DNA of 64,000 nucleotides from Aquimixticola soesokkakensis (GCF_900172375.1 NZ_FWFS01000006.1:124001-188000), one strand, 5' to 3'; counted from the stretch's first letter, positions 35,828-45,402 are shown. The notes: generated by a model not told the origin, from the sequence alone. Numbers and translations: made by a program.

Positions 35828-36895
35828 CTATGCGTCGTCATCGCCCGTCAGCAGGAATATTTCGCCGTTGCCTTCCAATTCGCGGATTGCGGCGACCACG
35901 GCCGTTTGCGCCTCTTCGGCGTCTTTTTCCTTGATCGATCCAAGCGCCGCCATTTCGTCGCGCAGGCCCTGCGCCATGCGTTGGGACATGTTCGAGAGGA
36001 TGAATTCGGCGGATTTCGTGCCCTCGCCTTTGGCCCCTTGCAGCGCTTTGATCAAAACGGTCGCATCCACTTCGCGCACGATTTTGGGCACGTCGCGCGC
36101 ATCAATCCGCGTGGCAATGTTGACGAAGGTAAAGATGGATTTGCGCACCTCGTCGGCAAAGCCCTGATCGGTTTCCTCCAGCCCCGCAAGCACGTCGTCG
36201 CGCGTGCCCGAGGGCGAAAAGTTGAGGATCGCGCCCACCCGTTCGACCGGCCCGTCGCTAAAGGCTTTGGCGGGCTGGGCATCCAGTTGGCCGGCAATGG
36301 AAATGCCGATTTTTTGCACCGCATCCGGCGCCACCGAGCCTGTCAGGGAAATGGCGTAGGTGATCTTGCGCGCGCGCGGCCCGGGCAACATGCCCAGCAG
36401 TTCGGCCGCTTTGGCCACTTTCAGTTTCGACAAAAGCACCGCGCCGACCTGAACGCTTTCCTGTTCCAGAATTGGCAACAGCCGCACGGTATCCATATCC
36501 GAAATCCGTTCCCACGGATCGCCGGTCAGCTTGTAGCCCGCCTGTTTGCGCAGCTTGGCCGAGGTGGCCGCAGAAATCGAGCCTTCCAGCAGGTTCAGCG
36601 CGCCCTCAAGCCCGCCCGGAAAGGCAAGGCCGATCGCATCGAGTTCCTCGACGAATTCCTCGACCACCCCTCTCAGGGTCTCGCGGCTGATGTAGTGCAT
36701 TTCGCTAAGCTGGCGCGCCAGATCGACCTGCATTTCCTCGCTAAGGCCTGATAAAGGCACGCGAATACCTTCGGCGGCGAGCAGTCGCACGACGATGGCG
36801 GCCTTTTGCTTTTTGGTCATGGCCTGTGCGCCACCCCCCATCGCCAAATTGCCGATGGGGGGGAAATCACTACCGAGTTTGGGAAGTGCGTTCAC
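35828..36895 (-). CDS. fliG: Flagellar motor switch protein FliG homologue
   Basis: FliG forms part of the C-ring on MotA/MotB-driven flagella. 355 residues. N-terminal/middle helical domains: MTKKQKAAIVVRLLAAEGI, GLSEEMQVDLARQLSEMHYI, AKAAELLGMLPGPRARKI. The C-terminal torque domain is seen as VDATVLIKALQGAKGE and SAEFILSNMSQRMAQGLRDEM. The match to FliG is clear but divergent in the first 40 residues. No other flagellar gene is adjacent, so the gene is an orphan within this window. Confidence 0.87.
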   Translation of the reverse strand: MNALPKLGSDFPPIGNLAMGGGAQAMTKKQKAAIVVRLLAAEGIRVPLSGLSEEMQVDLARQLSEMHYISRETLRGVVEEFVEELDAIGLAFPGGLEGALNLLEGSISAATSAKLRKQAGYKLTGDPWERISDMDTVRLLPILEQESVQVGAVLLSKLKVAKAAELLGMLPGPRARKITYAISLTGSVAPDAVQKIGISIAGQLDAQPAKAFSDGPVERVGAILNFSPSGTRDDVLAGLEETDQGFADEVRKSIFTFVNIATRIDARDVPKIVREVDATVLIKALQGAKGEGTKSAEFILSNMSQRMAQGLRDEMAALGSIKEKDAEEAQTAVVAAIRELEGNGEIFLLTGDDDA

Positions 36896-36987
36896 GCAGC
36901 CGCTCCGATCCTGTCTCTGTTAGAGGGTAGTATCGCGGCGAAGGGTTAAGGATCGCCTACCAAGCGCGCAATGCGGATAATTTTATT

Positions 36988-37020
36988 AAAAAGGCCCCGC
37001 CGCAGTGGTGCGGAGGGGCC
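36988..37020 (-). terminator. Rho-independent terminator after purB
   Basis: On the minus strand GGCCCCTCCGCA pairs with TGCGGCGGGGCC (one mismatch) and is followed by TTTTTAATAAAA. Confidence 0.88.
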
Positions 37021-37047
37021 CAAATCATCGTGTGATCACAAATCGTC

Positions 37048-38352
37048 TCAGGCGCCGAACACGCGTTTGAAAATCGTGTCGACATGTTTGGTGTGATATT
37101 CCATGTCGAATTTGGCCTTGATGCCGTCCTCGCCAAGGGCCGCGACAACATCTTTATCCGCCAGAAGCTGCTCTTGGAAATCGACACGAAATTCCCAGAC
37201 TTTGAGCGCGTTGCGCTGCACCATCGCATAGGCATCCTCGCGCGACACACCTGCTTGGGTGAGGGCCAGAAGTACGCGCTGCGACATCACCAGACCTGGG
37301 AATTTGTTCATGTTTTCGAGCATGTTATCGGGGAAGATCAACATTTTGTCGACAACGCCGGTCAAACGGTTGAGGGCGAAATCAAGCGTGATCGTCGTGT
37401 CCGGCCCGATGGTGCGCTCAACGGAGGAGTGCGAGATATCGCGCTCGTGCCACAGGGCGACGTTTTCCATCGCCGGGACGACCGACATGCGCACGAGGCG
37501 CGCAAGGCCGGTAAGGTTTTCGGTCAGCACGGGGTTCTTTTTATGCGGCATCGCCGAGGAGCCTTTTTGCCCCATCGAGAAGAATTCCGCGCCCTCAAGC
37601 ACTTCGGTGCGCTGCATGTGGCGGATTTCGATGGCCACGTTTTCGATCGAGGAGGCAATCACACCGAGCACGGAAAAGAACATCGCATGACGGTCGCGCG
37701 GGATCACCTGTGTCGAAATCGGTTCGGGCGAAAGGCCCAGCTTTTCGCACACATGTTCCTCAACGCGCGGATCGACGTTGGCAAAAGTGCCCACCGCACC
37801 GGAAATCGCGCCCGTGGCAATTTCGGCGCGCGCGGCTTTGAGGCGGGCAAGGTTGCGGTCCATTTCGGCGTAGAACCGTGCAAAGGTCAGCCCCATCGTG
37901 GTGGGTTCGGCGTGGATGCCGTGGCTGCGCCCGACACGCACGGTGTTCTTGTGCTCGAGCGCGCGCTTCTTGAGGGCGGCGAGCAGGGCGTCCATGTCCT
38001 TGATCAGGATGTCGCTGGCACGCACCAGCTGCACGTTGAAACAGGTGTCAAGCACATCCGAGGAGGTCATGCCCTGATGGACGAAACGCGCCTCATCCGA
38101 GCCGACATGTTCGGCCAGATGGGTGAGAAAGGCGATGACGTCATGTTTGGTGACGGCTTCGATTTCGTCGATGCGTGCCACGTCGAACTCGACATCCTTG
38201 GCTTTCCACACCGCATCCGCGTTTTCGCGCGGGATTACGCCCAGATCGGCCATCGCATCACAGGCGTGAGCTTCGATCTCGTACCAGATTTTGAACTTGG
38301 TCGCGGGCTCCCAGATGGCAACCATATCGGGGCGGGAATAGCGGGGGATCAT
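37048..38352 (-). CDS. purB: Adenylosuccinate lyase
   Basis: Catalyses two fumarate-releasing steps of purine synthesis (SAICAR to AICAR, adenylosuccinate to AMP). 434 residues. Fumarase/aspartase fold with VGRSHGIHAEPTTMGLTFA, the signature GSSAMPHKKNPVLTENL (about residues 260-277) and WHERDISHSSVERTIGPD. It is the only gene between two terminator-bearing intergenic regions, so it appears monocistronic. Confidence 0.97.
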   Translation of the reverse strand: MIPRYSRPDMVAIWEPATKFKIWYEIEAHACDAMADLGVIPRENADAVWKAKDVEFDVARIDEIEAVTKHDVIAFLTHLAEHVGSDEARFVHQGMTSSDVLDTCFNVQLVRASDILIKDMDALLAALKKRALEHKNTVRVGRSHGIHAEPTTMGLTFARFYAEMDRNLARLKAARAEIATGAISGAVGTFANVDPRVEEHVCEKLGLSPEPISTQVIPRDRHAMFFSVLGVIASSIENVAIEIRHMQRTEVLEGAEFFSMGQKGSSAMPHKKNPVLTENLTGLARLVRMSVVPAMENVALWHERDISHSSVERTIGPDTTITLDFALNRLTGVVDKMLIFPDNMLENMNKFPGLVMSQRVLLALTQAGVSREDAYAMVQRNALKVWEFRVDFQEQLLADKDVVAALGEDGIKAKFDMEYHTKHVDTIFKRVFGA

Positions 38353-38581
38353 CGGCGGACCTTTCGGTTGGCAGCATATATAAAGAGCGTCTGAGGGGTC
38401 TTTAAACTTCGCCTCGCCCTAGGGCAAGGGTGGCGCGCGCCCCCGTCTTGGAACCGTGGCGCGCAACCGGCAGCGATATCTTGCTTTTGCCACGCCCAAA
38501 GCGGTCTCGTCGCTTTATTTTTGCGGCATAATCTGGTAGGCACGAGCGCGTGTAAGAGATGGTTTGCGGTATGATGGTACG

Positions 38582-39031
38582 ATGATCAGGCTTGCGGGGG
38601 TGACGACCGCAGATGATATTTTACGGGTGGCGCGCGACCAGCTGCGCTGCGCGGATGTGTTATTGACCCGTGTCGAGGAACCGACGCAGATTATTCTGGC
38701 GCGCGCGAACCCGCAGGGGGCCTTGATCCCCGAGAGCATCGACTATTCCATTTGCCAGCATGTGAAGGCTATGGATTTCCCCCTCGTGGTCGATGATGCG
38801 CTGAGTCATCCTTTGGTGCGGCTGAACCGCTCGGTCGTGGAGTGCGGATTGTTGTCCTACATCGGTGCGCCTGTGCATTTTTCCCGCGATGGCCTGCCAA
38901 GCGGGGCCGTCTGTGCCTATGAACACCGCCCCCGACGCTGGTCTGACACGGATATCTCGATGATCGTTGCGGCGGCGGGGCAGTTGGATCAATTATTTGC
39001 GGCAAGACAACTTGCGCCCGCGTTTTTATAG
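38582..39031 (+). CDS. Single GAF-domain protein
   Basis: About 149 residues from ATG 38582 (or six more from an in-frame TTG at 38564); no convincing ribosome site for either. Almost the whole protein is one GAF domain: TTADDILRVARDQLRCADVLL, SIDYSICQHVKAMDFPLVV, LVRLNRSVVECGLLSYIGAPV, GAVCAYEHRPRRWSDTDISMI. GAF domains bind small ligands or sense redox state; without an output domain here it must act through a partner. Function not assignable. Confidence 0.75.
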   Translation: MIRLAGVTTADDILRVARDQLRCADVLLTRVEEPTQIILARANPQGALIPESIDYSICQHVKAMDFPLVVDDALSHPLVRLNRSVVECGLLSYIGAPVHFSRDGLPSGAVCAYEHRPRRWSDTDISMIVAAAGQLDQLFAARQLAPAFL

Positions 39032-39081
39032 CGAATTTATTGCATCTTTTGCGAAGGCGCTTGTGGCGTTAGACCGTCGGG

Positions 39082-39633
39082 ATGTTTGGTCATGCTTCCT
39101 TTTTTGCACATCCTGTGTCGTGTCACTTTCTGGCAGGGCTGATCGGCCGCTGGCGTCTGACGCGCGAGATTGCGGATTTCAGGGCCGGCACAGAGGCGCA
39201 TCTGCGCGCGATTGCGGAATTTTCCCCCGAAAGCCCGCTGGATGCGCATCAGATCGCCCCGGCGCGCCCTGACGCGGGGGGCGTGCCCTTCGGGCTGGTG
39301 CTGCGCGAGCGGGGTGACCTGCACATCGCAGGCCACCCGCCGATGCCTGCAGAGCAAGGCTACCTGTGGCGCTCGCACCCACAGGGCGTGGCCGTGTTCT
39401 TTGGGGACGGGCGCAGCTTTCACAGGTTTGCGCTGCCACAGACGGCAGCGATCCCCGACCCGCAGGACGCCCCCAACGCCAGCCATTGGTGCGATCCCGA
39501 CCACTACCGCGTGCGCTATGATTTCGCCGCACTTGCCCTGGGGCGGTGGCAGATGGTCTGGCACGTGCAAGGTCCGCGCAAATCCTACGAGAGCCGCAGC
39601 CTGTTCGAACGTCTCGCGCCCCCCAAGGCATAG
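39082..39633 (+). CDS. DUF6314 family protein
   Basis: 183 residues. The pattern HFLAGLIGRWRLTREI near the start, YLWRSHPQGVAVFFGDGRSFH in the middle and HWCDPDHYRVRYDF then WQMVWHVQGPRKSYESRS near the end matches DUF6314, a lipocalin/fatty-acid-binding-like family common in Rhodobacterales. No signal peptide, so presumably cytoplasmic. Function unknown. The start at 39082 lacks a clear ribosome site. It lies 50 bases after the GAF gene, possibly co-transcribed. Confidence 0.75.
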   Translation: MFGHASFFAHPVSCHFLAGLIGRWRLTREIADFRAGTEAHLRAIAEFSPESPLDAHQIAPARPDAGGVPFGLVLRERGDLHIAGHPPMPAEQGYLWRSHPQGVAVFFGDGRSFHRFALPQTAAIPDPQDAPNASHWCDPDHYRVRYDFAALALGRWQMVWHVQGPRKSYESRSLFERLAPPKA

Positions 39634-39820
39634 GGGCCCCAAAAGCGGGATGCATTTTGGTCTGTTTGTGGGGGCGCTCTTGATCCCAATCCCTGATTTT
39701 GCAGCGAAAAAAATGATTTTCTGTGCTCGTTTGTCGTGCGCTCGACTTGATCGGCTCAACGTATTGGGGCATAGATTCGGTGAAAGCAACGGCGACAGTG
39801 GACCAGCGGGGTGGGATGAC

Positions 39821-40432
39821 GTGACGACTGTAATGACGGATAAAGTGCTCGCCGAAACCATCGGTGCCTGTGAGGGATCGGCTTTGCGGGTCAAGGAAGC
39901 CGCACTGGTCGCCTTCGGGGTCGCATTGATCACTGTTTTTGCCAAAGTCTCGGTGCCGATGTGGCCGGTTCCCATCACCATGGGCACCTTTGCGGTGCTC
40001 TGTGTGGGGGCGCTGTATGGCCCGCGCTTGGGGCTAGTGACGGTGCTTGCCTATATGCTCGTCGGGGCAGCCGGATTTGATGTGTTTGTCGGCTCCTCCG
40101 CGCAGGATCATGGCTGGCGCTATATGACGGGCAGCACGGGCGGCTATCTGATCGGCTATGTGCTGGCGACGCTGACGCTTGGCATTTTTGCCCGCTTTGG
40201 CTATGCGCGCACGCCGCTGAAACTGGCCCTCGCGTTTTTCGTCGGCAATGTGATGATCTACGTCCCCGGAGCCCTGTGGCTGGGGCAGCTTTATGGCTGG
40301 GACAAGCCGATTTTTGCATGGGGCGTTGCGCCGTTCCTTCTGGGGGATGCGGTGAAAATCGCGCTTGCGGCGATGCTTTTGCCGAGGGGCTGGCAGGTGC
40401 TGGACCGCCTCCGGCGCTCGGGCGCAGCCTAG
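39821..40432 (+). CDS. bioY: Biotin transporter BioY
   Basis: Substrate-binding S component for biotin uptake (alone or with an ECF module). 203 residues from GTG 39821, preceded by GGGGTGGGA; ATG 39833 is the alternative. Six membrane segments with family motifs: FAKVSVPMWPVPITMGTFAVL (in two parts), GALYGPRLGLVTVLAYMLVG, GWRYMTGSTGGYLIGYVL and APFLLGDAVKIALAAML. No ecfA/ecfT genes nearby. No BioR-type TTATmkATAA site is visible upstream. Confidence 0.92.
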   Translation: MTTVMTDKVLAETIGACEGSALRVKEAALVAFGVALITVFAKVSVPMWPVPITMGTFAVLCVGALYGPRLGLVTVLAYMLVGAAGFDVFVGSSAQDHGWRYMTGSTGGYLIGYVLATLTLGIFARFGYARTPLKLALAFFVGNVMIYVPGALWLGQLYGWDKPIFAWGVAPFLLGDAVKIALAAMLLPRGWQVLDRLRRSGAA

Positions 40433-40440
40433 GGGATCTT

Positions 40441-40483
40441 TTGGGGGCGTGGCCATCGGGCCCCGCCCTTTTTTCTTGGCACC
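40441..40483 (+). terminator. Probable terminator after bioY
   Basis: A GC-rich imperfect inverted repeat (GGGGGCG and CCGCCC arms) is followed by six T about 40 bases after the bioY stop. Confidence 0.55.
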
Positions 40484-40607
40484 AGCGAGATGGGGGCGCG
40501 GCAAAGATGTGACGCGGGCTCAGGCCTTAGCGACAGAAACCTCAGCGCCGCCCGTTTATGGAGACAAGATAAGCAACCGGCTTGTCATCCAGACAAAGGA
40601 GACCCCC

Positions 40608-41546
40608 ATGTGTCCCGCCAAGCCCGACCTCGGCAATCACCATGGCCCGCAGAGTACCGAACACCCGCACGATCACGACGGCGGCTTTGCCCGCGATCTG
40701 CCCAGGCTGCTGGGACGTCGCGGCATGTTGCGGCTGATGGGCGGGGTGGGCCTTGCCTCCCTGTCCGGCCTGCCCGCTGCCGCGCTTGAGTGCGTGGCGT
40801 TGCCGTGGGAAACCGCCGGACCCTATCCGGCCGATGGCACCAACAGCAAGGCGGGGCAGACCGTCAACGCGCTGACCCAAGAGGGCGTGCTGCGGCGCGA
40901 TATCCGCAGCTCCTTTGGCGCCTACAGTGGCACGGCCAAGGGGGAGCGGCTTGAGCTTGAGTTGGTTTTGGTCGATGCGCAGGGCTGCACGCCCCTGGCA
41001 GGCTATGCGATTTACATCTGGCACTGTGATGCGGACGGGAAATATTCGCTGTATGATTTTACCGATCAAAACTACCTGCGGGGCCTTGCGGTCGCGGATC
41101 AGGCGGGAAGCGTCACATTCACCACCAACGTTGCGGGCTGCTATGATGGCCGCTGGCCCCATATCCACTTTGAGGTCTTTGAAAGCGTGCAGGCGGCGGT
41201 CAGCGGTGAGGCCTCTGTCCTGACGGCGCAGATCGCGCTGCCCCATGACGTGGTAGCAGAGCTTTATGAAACCGATGCGCTTTATGAAACCTCGACCCGT
41301 AACCTCGACCGGATCAGCCTTGCGACGGACAATGTGTTTGCGGACAACACGGAGGTCGAAATCGCACAGCAGACGCTGGCGATGAGCGGAACGCCCGAGA
41401 CAGGCTATGCGGCCCGGCTGACCATTCCCGTCGACTTTGACGCCACGCGCAGTGCCGCGCTGGCGCGACCGCCGGCTGGCGGTCCGGGCGCAATGGGCGG
41501 GCGGCCTTTTCGCGGTGCCATGCCCCCCGCGCGGCCTGACGAATAG
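40608..41546 (+). CDS. Tat-exported intradiol ring-cleavage dioxygenase-like protein
   Basis: 312 residues; AAAGGAGA lies 6 bases before ATG 40608. The N-terminus is unusual: a His/Asp-rich stretch (NHHGPQSTEHPHDHD, residues 10-24), then a twin-arginine signal (LLGRRGMLRLMGGVGLASLS, RR at 37-38). The mature domain has the intradiol beta-sandwich pattern with candidate Fe(III) ligands Tyr146 (DADGKYSLY), Tyr179 (GCYDGRW), His185 and His187 (WPHIHFEV). Exported members are known but poorly characterised; the substrate may be an aromatic diol or ester outside the cytoplasm. The C-terminus is Ala/Pro/Gly-rich (GGPGAMGGRPFRGAMPP). No neighbour explains it. Confidence 0.85.
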   Translation: MCPAKPDLGNHHGPQSTEHPHDHDGGFARDLPRLLGRRGMLRLMGGVGLASLSGLPAAALECVALPWETAGPYPADGTNSKAGQTVNALTQEGVLRRDIRSSFGAYSGTAKGERLELELVLVDAQGCTPLAGYAIYIWHCDADGKYSLYDFTDQNYLRGLAVADQAGSVTFTTNVAGCYDGRWPHIHFEVFESVQAAVSGEASVLTAQIALPHDVVAELYETDALYETSTRNLDRISLATDNVFADNTEVEIAQQTLAMSGTPETGYAARLTIPVDFDATRSAALARPPAGGPGAMGGRPFRGAMPPARPDE

Positions 41547-41552
41547 CCCGTG

Positions 41553-41612
41553 CCCCGAACGCTTCGGCCCCGAACGCTTCGGCCTTGAAATCGTTGGCCT
41601 TGAAAGCCCCAG
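41553..41612. repeat. 15-base tandem repeat, about four units
   Basis: CCCCGAACGCTTCGG occurs twice perfectly (41553-41567, 41568-41582), followed by two degenerate units beginning CCTTGAAA (41583-41597, 41598-41612). It sits directly after the stop of the dioxygenase-like gene. Confidence 0.75.
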
Positions 41613-41710
41613 TTTCACAGAGCGATGAAAGCGTGCCTGAGGGCGCGCTTTTCTTTTCGGGGCAGCCTTGGTGCCGTGGGCAATTCCTGCGGGTCTGAGA
41701 GGCCAAACCG

Positions 41711-41738
41711 AAAAAGGGCGCCCGATGGGCGCCCTTTT
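41711..41738. terminator. Terminator after glnA (bidirectional shape)
   Basis: GGGCGCCC (41716-41723) repeats at 41727-41734 around a 3-base loop, flanked by five A and four T. Confidence 0.9.
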
Positions 41739-41755
41739 CCAATAATTTCTGCGAC

Positions 41756-43162
41756 TTAGCAGGAGTAGTACATTTTGTACTCGATGGGGTGCGGCGTGTG
41801 CTCATAGGCATACACTTCTTCCCATTTGAGGGCCATGTAGCCTTCGAGTTGGGATTTGGTGAACACGTCGCCTGCAAGCAGGTAGTCGTGATCTTTTTCC
41901 AGCTCTTCGAGGGCTTCACGAAGCGAGCCACAGACCGTGGGGATCGCGGCGAGTTCTTCGGGGGGCAGATCGTAGAGATCTTTGTCCGAAGGCGCACCGG
42001 GATCGATTTTGTTCTTGATGCCGTCAAGGCCAGCCATCAGCAGCGCGGAGAACGCGAGATAGGGGTTGGCTGCGGGATCGGGGAAGCGCGCTTCGACGCG
42101 TTTCGCCTTGGGGGATTCCGACCACGGAATACGGACGCAGCCCGAGCGGTTGCGTGCCGAATACGCGCGCAGAACGGGGGCTTCAAAGCCCGGGATCAGA
42201 CGCTTGTAGGAGTTGGTCGAGGGGTTGGTGATCGCGTTGAGCGATTTGGCGTGCTTGAGGATACCGCCAATGAACCACAGGGCCTCGTCCGACAGGTCGG
42301 CGTATTTGTCGCCTGCGAACAGGGGCTTGCCGTCTTTCCAGACGGACATGTTAACGTGCATACCGGTGCCGTTGTCGCCCGAGATGGGCTTGGGCATGAA
42401 GGTTGCCGATTTGCCGTAGGCTTGAGCCACGTTGTGGATGACGTATTTGTATTTCTGGATTTCGTCGGCTTGCTTGGTCAGCGAGCCGAAGATCAGGCCG
42501 AGTTCGTGCTGGCAGGACGCCACTTCGTGGTGGTGCTTGTCAACTTTCATGCCCATGCGTTTCATGGTCGACAGCATTTCGCCGCGCATGTCTTGCGCAT
42601 CGTCAACGGGGTTGACGGGGAAGTAGCCGCCCTTGATGCCCGGACGGTGACCGGTGTTGCCCATTTCGTATTCGGTGTCGGAGTTCCAGGCGCCGTCGAT
42701 GGCGTCGACCTGGAAGGACACCTTGTTCATGGACACGGAGTAGCGCACATCGTCGAAGATGAAGAACTCAGCTTCGGGGCCCATGTAGGCCGCATCGCCG
42801 ATACCGGACGATTTGAGGTAGGCTTCTGCCTTTTCGGCCGTGCCGCGCGGGTCACGGTCGTAGGGTTCCATCGTGTCGGGCTCGACGACCGAGCAATGGA
42901 TGCAGAGCGTTTTTTCAGCGTAGAACGGGTCGATATAGGCCGACGTCGTATCGGGCATGAGTTTCATGTCCGACTCTTCGATGCCCTTCCAACCAGCGAT
43001 GGAGGAACCATCGAACATGAAGCCTTCTTCGAGGAAGTCTTCGTCGACCAGATCTGCGACGACCGTCACGTGCTGCAGCTTGCCGCGCGGATCGGTGAAA
43101 CGGATATCGACGTAGTCGATTTCCTCGTCTTTGATGGTCGTGAGAACGTCTTTAACACTCAT
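41756..43162 (-). CDS. glnA: Glutamine synthetase type I
   Basis: Assimilates ammonium: glutamate + NH3 + ATP to glutamine. 468 residues from ATG 43162, exactly the usual length; TTG six codons earlier is not needed. Motifs: [69 protein letters not shown] and the adenylylation loop [10 protein letters not shown] with its Tyr. This marks it as a GSI-beta enzyme controlled by adenylylation and PII. Downstream of glnB by 69 bases. Confidence 0.98.
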   Translation of the reverse strand: MSVKDVLTTIKDEEIDYVDIRFTDPRGKLQHVTVVADLVDEDFLEEGFMFDGSSIAGWKGIEESDMKLMPDTTSAYIDPFYAEKTLCIHCSVVEPDTMEPYDRDPRGTAEKAEAYLKSSGIGDAAYMGPEAEFFIFDDVRYSVSMNKVSFQVDAIDGAWNSDTEYEMGNTGHRPGIKGGYFPVNPVDDAQDMRGEMLSTMKRMGMKVDKHHHEVASCQHELGLIFGSLTKQADEIQKYKYVIHNVAQAYGKSATFMPKPISGDNGTGMHVNMSVWKDGKPLFAGDKYADLSDEALWFIGGILKHAKSLNAITNPSTNSYKRLIPGFEAPVLRAYSARNRSGCVRIPWSESPKAKRVEARFPDPAANPYLAFSALLMAGLDGIKNKIDPGAPSDKDLYDLPPEELAAIPTVCGSLREALEELEKDHDYLLAGDVFTKSQLEGYMALKWEEVYAYEHTPHPIEYKMYYSC

Positions 43163-43231
43163 TTGACGTTGTCCCTTCAACTGTTATTGAGATTGATGTT
43201 CGACGAGGGGACAGCGTCCCCGCGCCCTCCC

Positions 43232-43603
<372 letters not shown>

Positions 43604-43859
43604 TCAGACCACTTCTCTCAGGTGGCCACAATTATGATGGATCACCTGCACAGAAGGGCGCCAGTGAAACCCTCACGAATGCTTATCTTTTGTGCAAAGT
43701 GGATTCGCAATAGGCAGAATGAGAACTTTTTGGTGAGAAACGGGCAGAGCCACGCAGCGCTGCCCAAAATGACGCCGCTTAGCGGATCGAATTTGCCCGT
43801 ATTGACCGAGAAACGGCAGTATCTGCGGATGAATTTATGAAAATGAAGAGGAAATGCCC

Positions 43860-44750
43860 ATGTACGCCGACGCCACGCGCCTGAGCCTGACCCCTGCGGT
43901 GGTCGAGGCTCTGCGCAAGCCAGCCCAGGGGCACAAATACAGCTCTGGTCACGCCTTGGTGCTGGGCGGGGGGGCTGCGCAAACGGGGGCGGCGCGATTG
44001 GCCGCGCGCGCGGCGCTGCGAGTCGGGGCAGGGGTGGTGACCCTCGGCGTGCCACAGGCGGCGCTCGCAGAATGCGCCGCGCAGCTCACTGCGATCATGC
44101 TGCGCCAGATTGCCAGCGCCGCGGAGATCCGCGAGGCGCTGGAAGATGACCGGATTTCAGCCCTGTGCCTTGGTCCGGGCTTTGGAGTGGCGCGCGCGCA
44201 GGAGGTGCTGCCTGCGGTGCTGGCGACGCGGCGGCCCTGCGTGCTGGACGCGGATGCGCTGACGGCTTTGGGGGCGCTTGGCGAGGCGGGCGGGGGGCAG
44301 AGTGGCGGCTTGGCTGCGCTGCTTCACGGCGACTGCATTTTGACGCCGCATGCGGGCGAATTCAAACGGATCTGCCCGCAGATTGCCGCGCGTTTGGCAC
44401 AGGATGACAGCCTCGCCACGCGCATCGCGGCGGTGCGCGCGGCCAGTGCCGATTTGGGCTGTGTTGTGCTGCTCAAGGGGGCGCAAACGGTGATCGCCAC
44501 GCCCGACGGTGCGTGCAGCCTCAGTGATGCGACGGGCGAAAGCGCTGTGCCGTGGCTGGCAACGGCGGGGGCAGGCGATGTCCTGGCTGGTTTGATTACC
44601 GGCCTGCGCGCGCGCGGGTTTGCGCCGCGTCAGGCGGCAGAAACCGGCGCCCTGTTGCATGTTGCGGCCGCGCGCAGCTTCGGGGCCGGACTGATCGCTG
44701 AGGATCTGCCTGAAACCCTGCCGCAGGTGTTGCGCGCCTTGGGCGTTTGA
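43860..44750 (+). CDS. nnrD: ADP-dependent NAD(P)H-hydrate dehydratase (stand-alone C-terminal domain)
   Basis: Repairs hydrated NAD(P)H. 296 residues from ATG 43860, which has AGAGGA 7 bases upstream; an ATG two codons earlier overlaps the ribosome site. Ribokinase-like fold: GHKYSSGHALVLGGGAAQTG, ALCLGPGFGVARAQEVLP, LDADALTAL, ILTPHAGEFKRI and WLATAGAGDVLAGLITGL (ATP/active-site Asp). The NAD(P)HX epimerase domain (NnrE) fused to it in most bacteria is absent, and no remnant is seen in the 289 bases upstream. Divergent from glnB. Confidence 0.92.
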   Translation: MYADATRLSLTPAVVEALRKPAQGHKYSSGHALVLGGGAAQTGAARLAARAALRVGAGVVTLGVPQAALAECAAQLTAIMLRQIASAAEIREALEDDRISALCLGPGFGVARAQEVLPAVLATRRPCVLDADALTALGALGEAGGGQSGGLAALLHGDCILTPHAGEFKRICPQIAARLAQDDSLATRIAAVRAASADLGCVVLLKGAQTVIATPDGACSLSDATGESAVPWLATAGAGDVLAGLITGLRARGFAPRQAAETGALLHVAAARSFGAGLIAEDLPETLPQVLRALGV

Positions 44751-44782
44751 AGGTCGCAGGCCCGGGTATTCAGGCTGGGTTT

Positions 44783-45262
44783 TTAGGCACGCACGCGTGC
44801 AGGCGCCTCAAGTTCAACCCCGCCCGCATAGAGGACATGGGCGCTGTCGAATTCCAGCGTCACCAGTCGCAGGCTGCGCGCGGGCGTCAGCGTGACATAT
44901 TGGCCGTCAATCAATTTCGACACGGGGACCAAAGCCTGCGCAGCCCCGTAAAGCGCGCGGGCACGCCAGTCGCGGATCAGCAGCTTTTGCCGGGGCAGCA
45001 AGAAGAGCGGGCGATCGGGGCGATCATGCCCGAGCGCACCGCAGGCAACCTTGACAAGCGGGCTGGTCACCGGCTGGCTAAAGACGCGTTTGAGCGTCAC
45101 CGCCCCGCGATCACGGGTCACCACCCGATCGCCCGCGTCCAGAAATTCAACCGGCAGCGCGCCGGAAAGGGTCATGATTTCGGTGCCTGCAACAATACCC
45201 CAAAGGGACACCTGCGTGCCCTCTGTCTCGGTTTGCTCAAGCCCTGTCGTCTTTTGCGACAT
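44783..45262 (-). CDS. Small stand-alone Hint-fold protein, probably lacking the splicing nucleophile
   Basis: 159 residues from ATG 45262 (GAGG 6 bases upstream). Residues from about 25 onward match the Hint (hedgehog/intein) domain seen in many Rhodobacterales proteins: VAGTEIMTLSGALPVEFLDA, GDRVVTRDRGAVTLKRV, RPLFLLPRQKLLIRDWRA (normally LxVSPxHRxLV), LVTLEFDSAHVLYAGGVELE. Related proteins have Cys at the start of the domain (CFxxGTxI); here the sequence is GIVAGTEIM, so the nucleophile appears to be Gly. Usual partners (calcium-binding repeats) are missing. Function unknown; no signal peptide. Confidence 0.75.
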   Translation of the reverse strand: MSQKTTGLEQTETEGTQVSLWGIVAGTEIMTLSGALPVEFLDAGDRVVTRDRGAVTLKRVFSQPVTSPLVKVACGALGHDRPDRPLFLLPRQKLLIRDWRARALYGAAQALVPVSKLIDGQYVTLTPARSLRLVTLEFDSAHVLYAGGVELEAPARVRA

Positions 45263-45402
45263 GGGGCGCCTCAATTGCTCGTTTTTTATTAATCTCAGGG
45301 TAGTGCGGCAAATTGTTGCCACACAAGAAAAAATCGAAACCCTGCTCGATTGCGTCTTTGGGCTGGCGTAAGTGTCACAGCTTTGCTAGGAACCGGCGCA
45401 AT

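Noticed and set aside
41553-41612. Pentapeptide-repeat-like protein on the minus strand (FKAND, FKAEA, FGAEA pattern)
   Set aside because: The pattern comes from the 15-base DNA repeat; the frame is short and overlaps the end of glnA in another frame, without a ribosome site.
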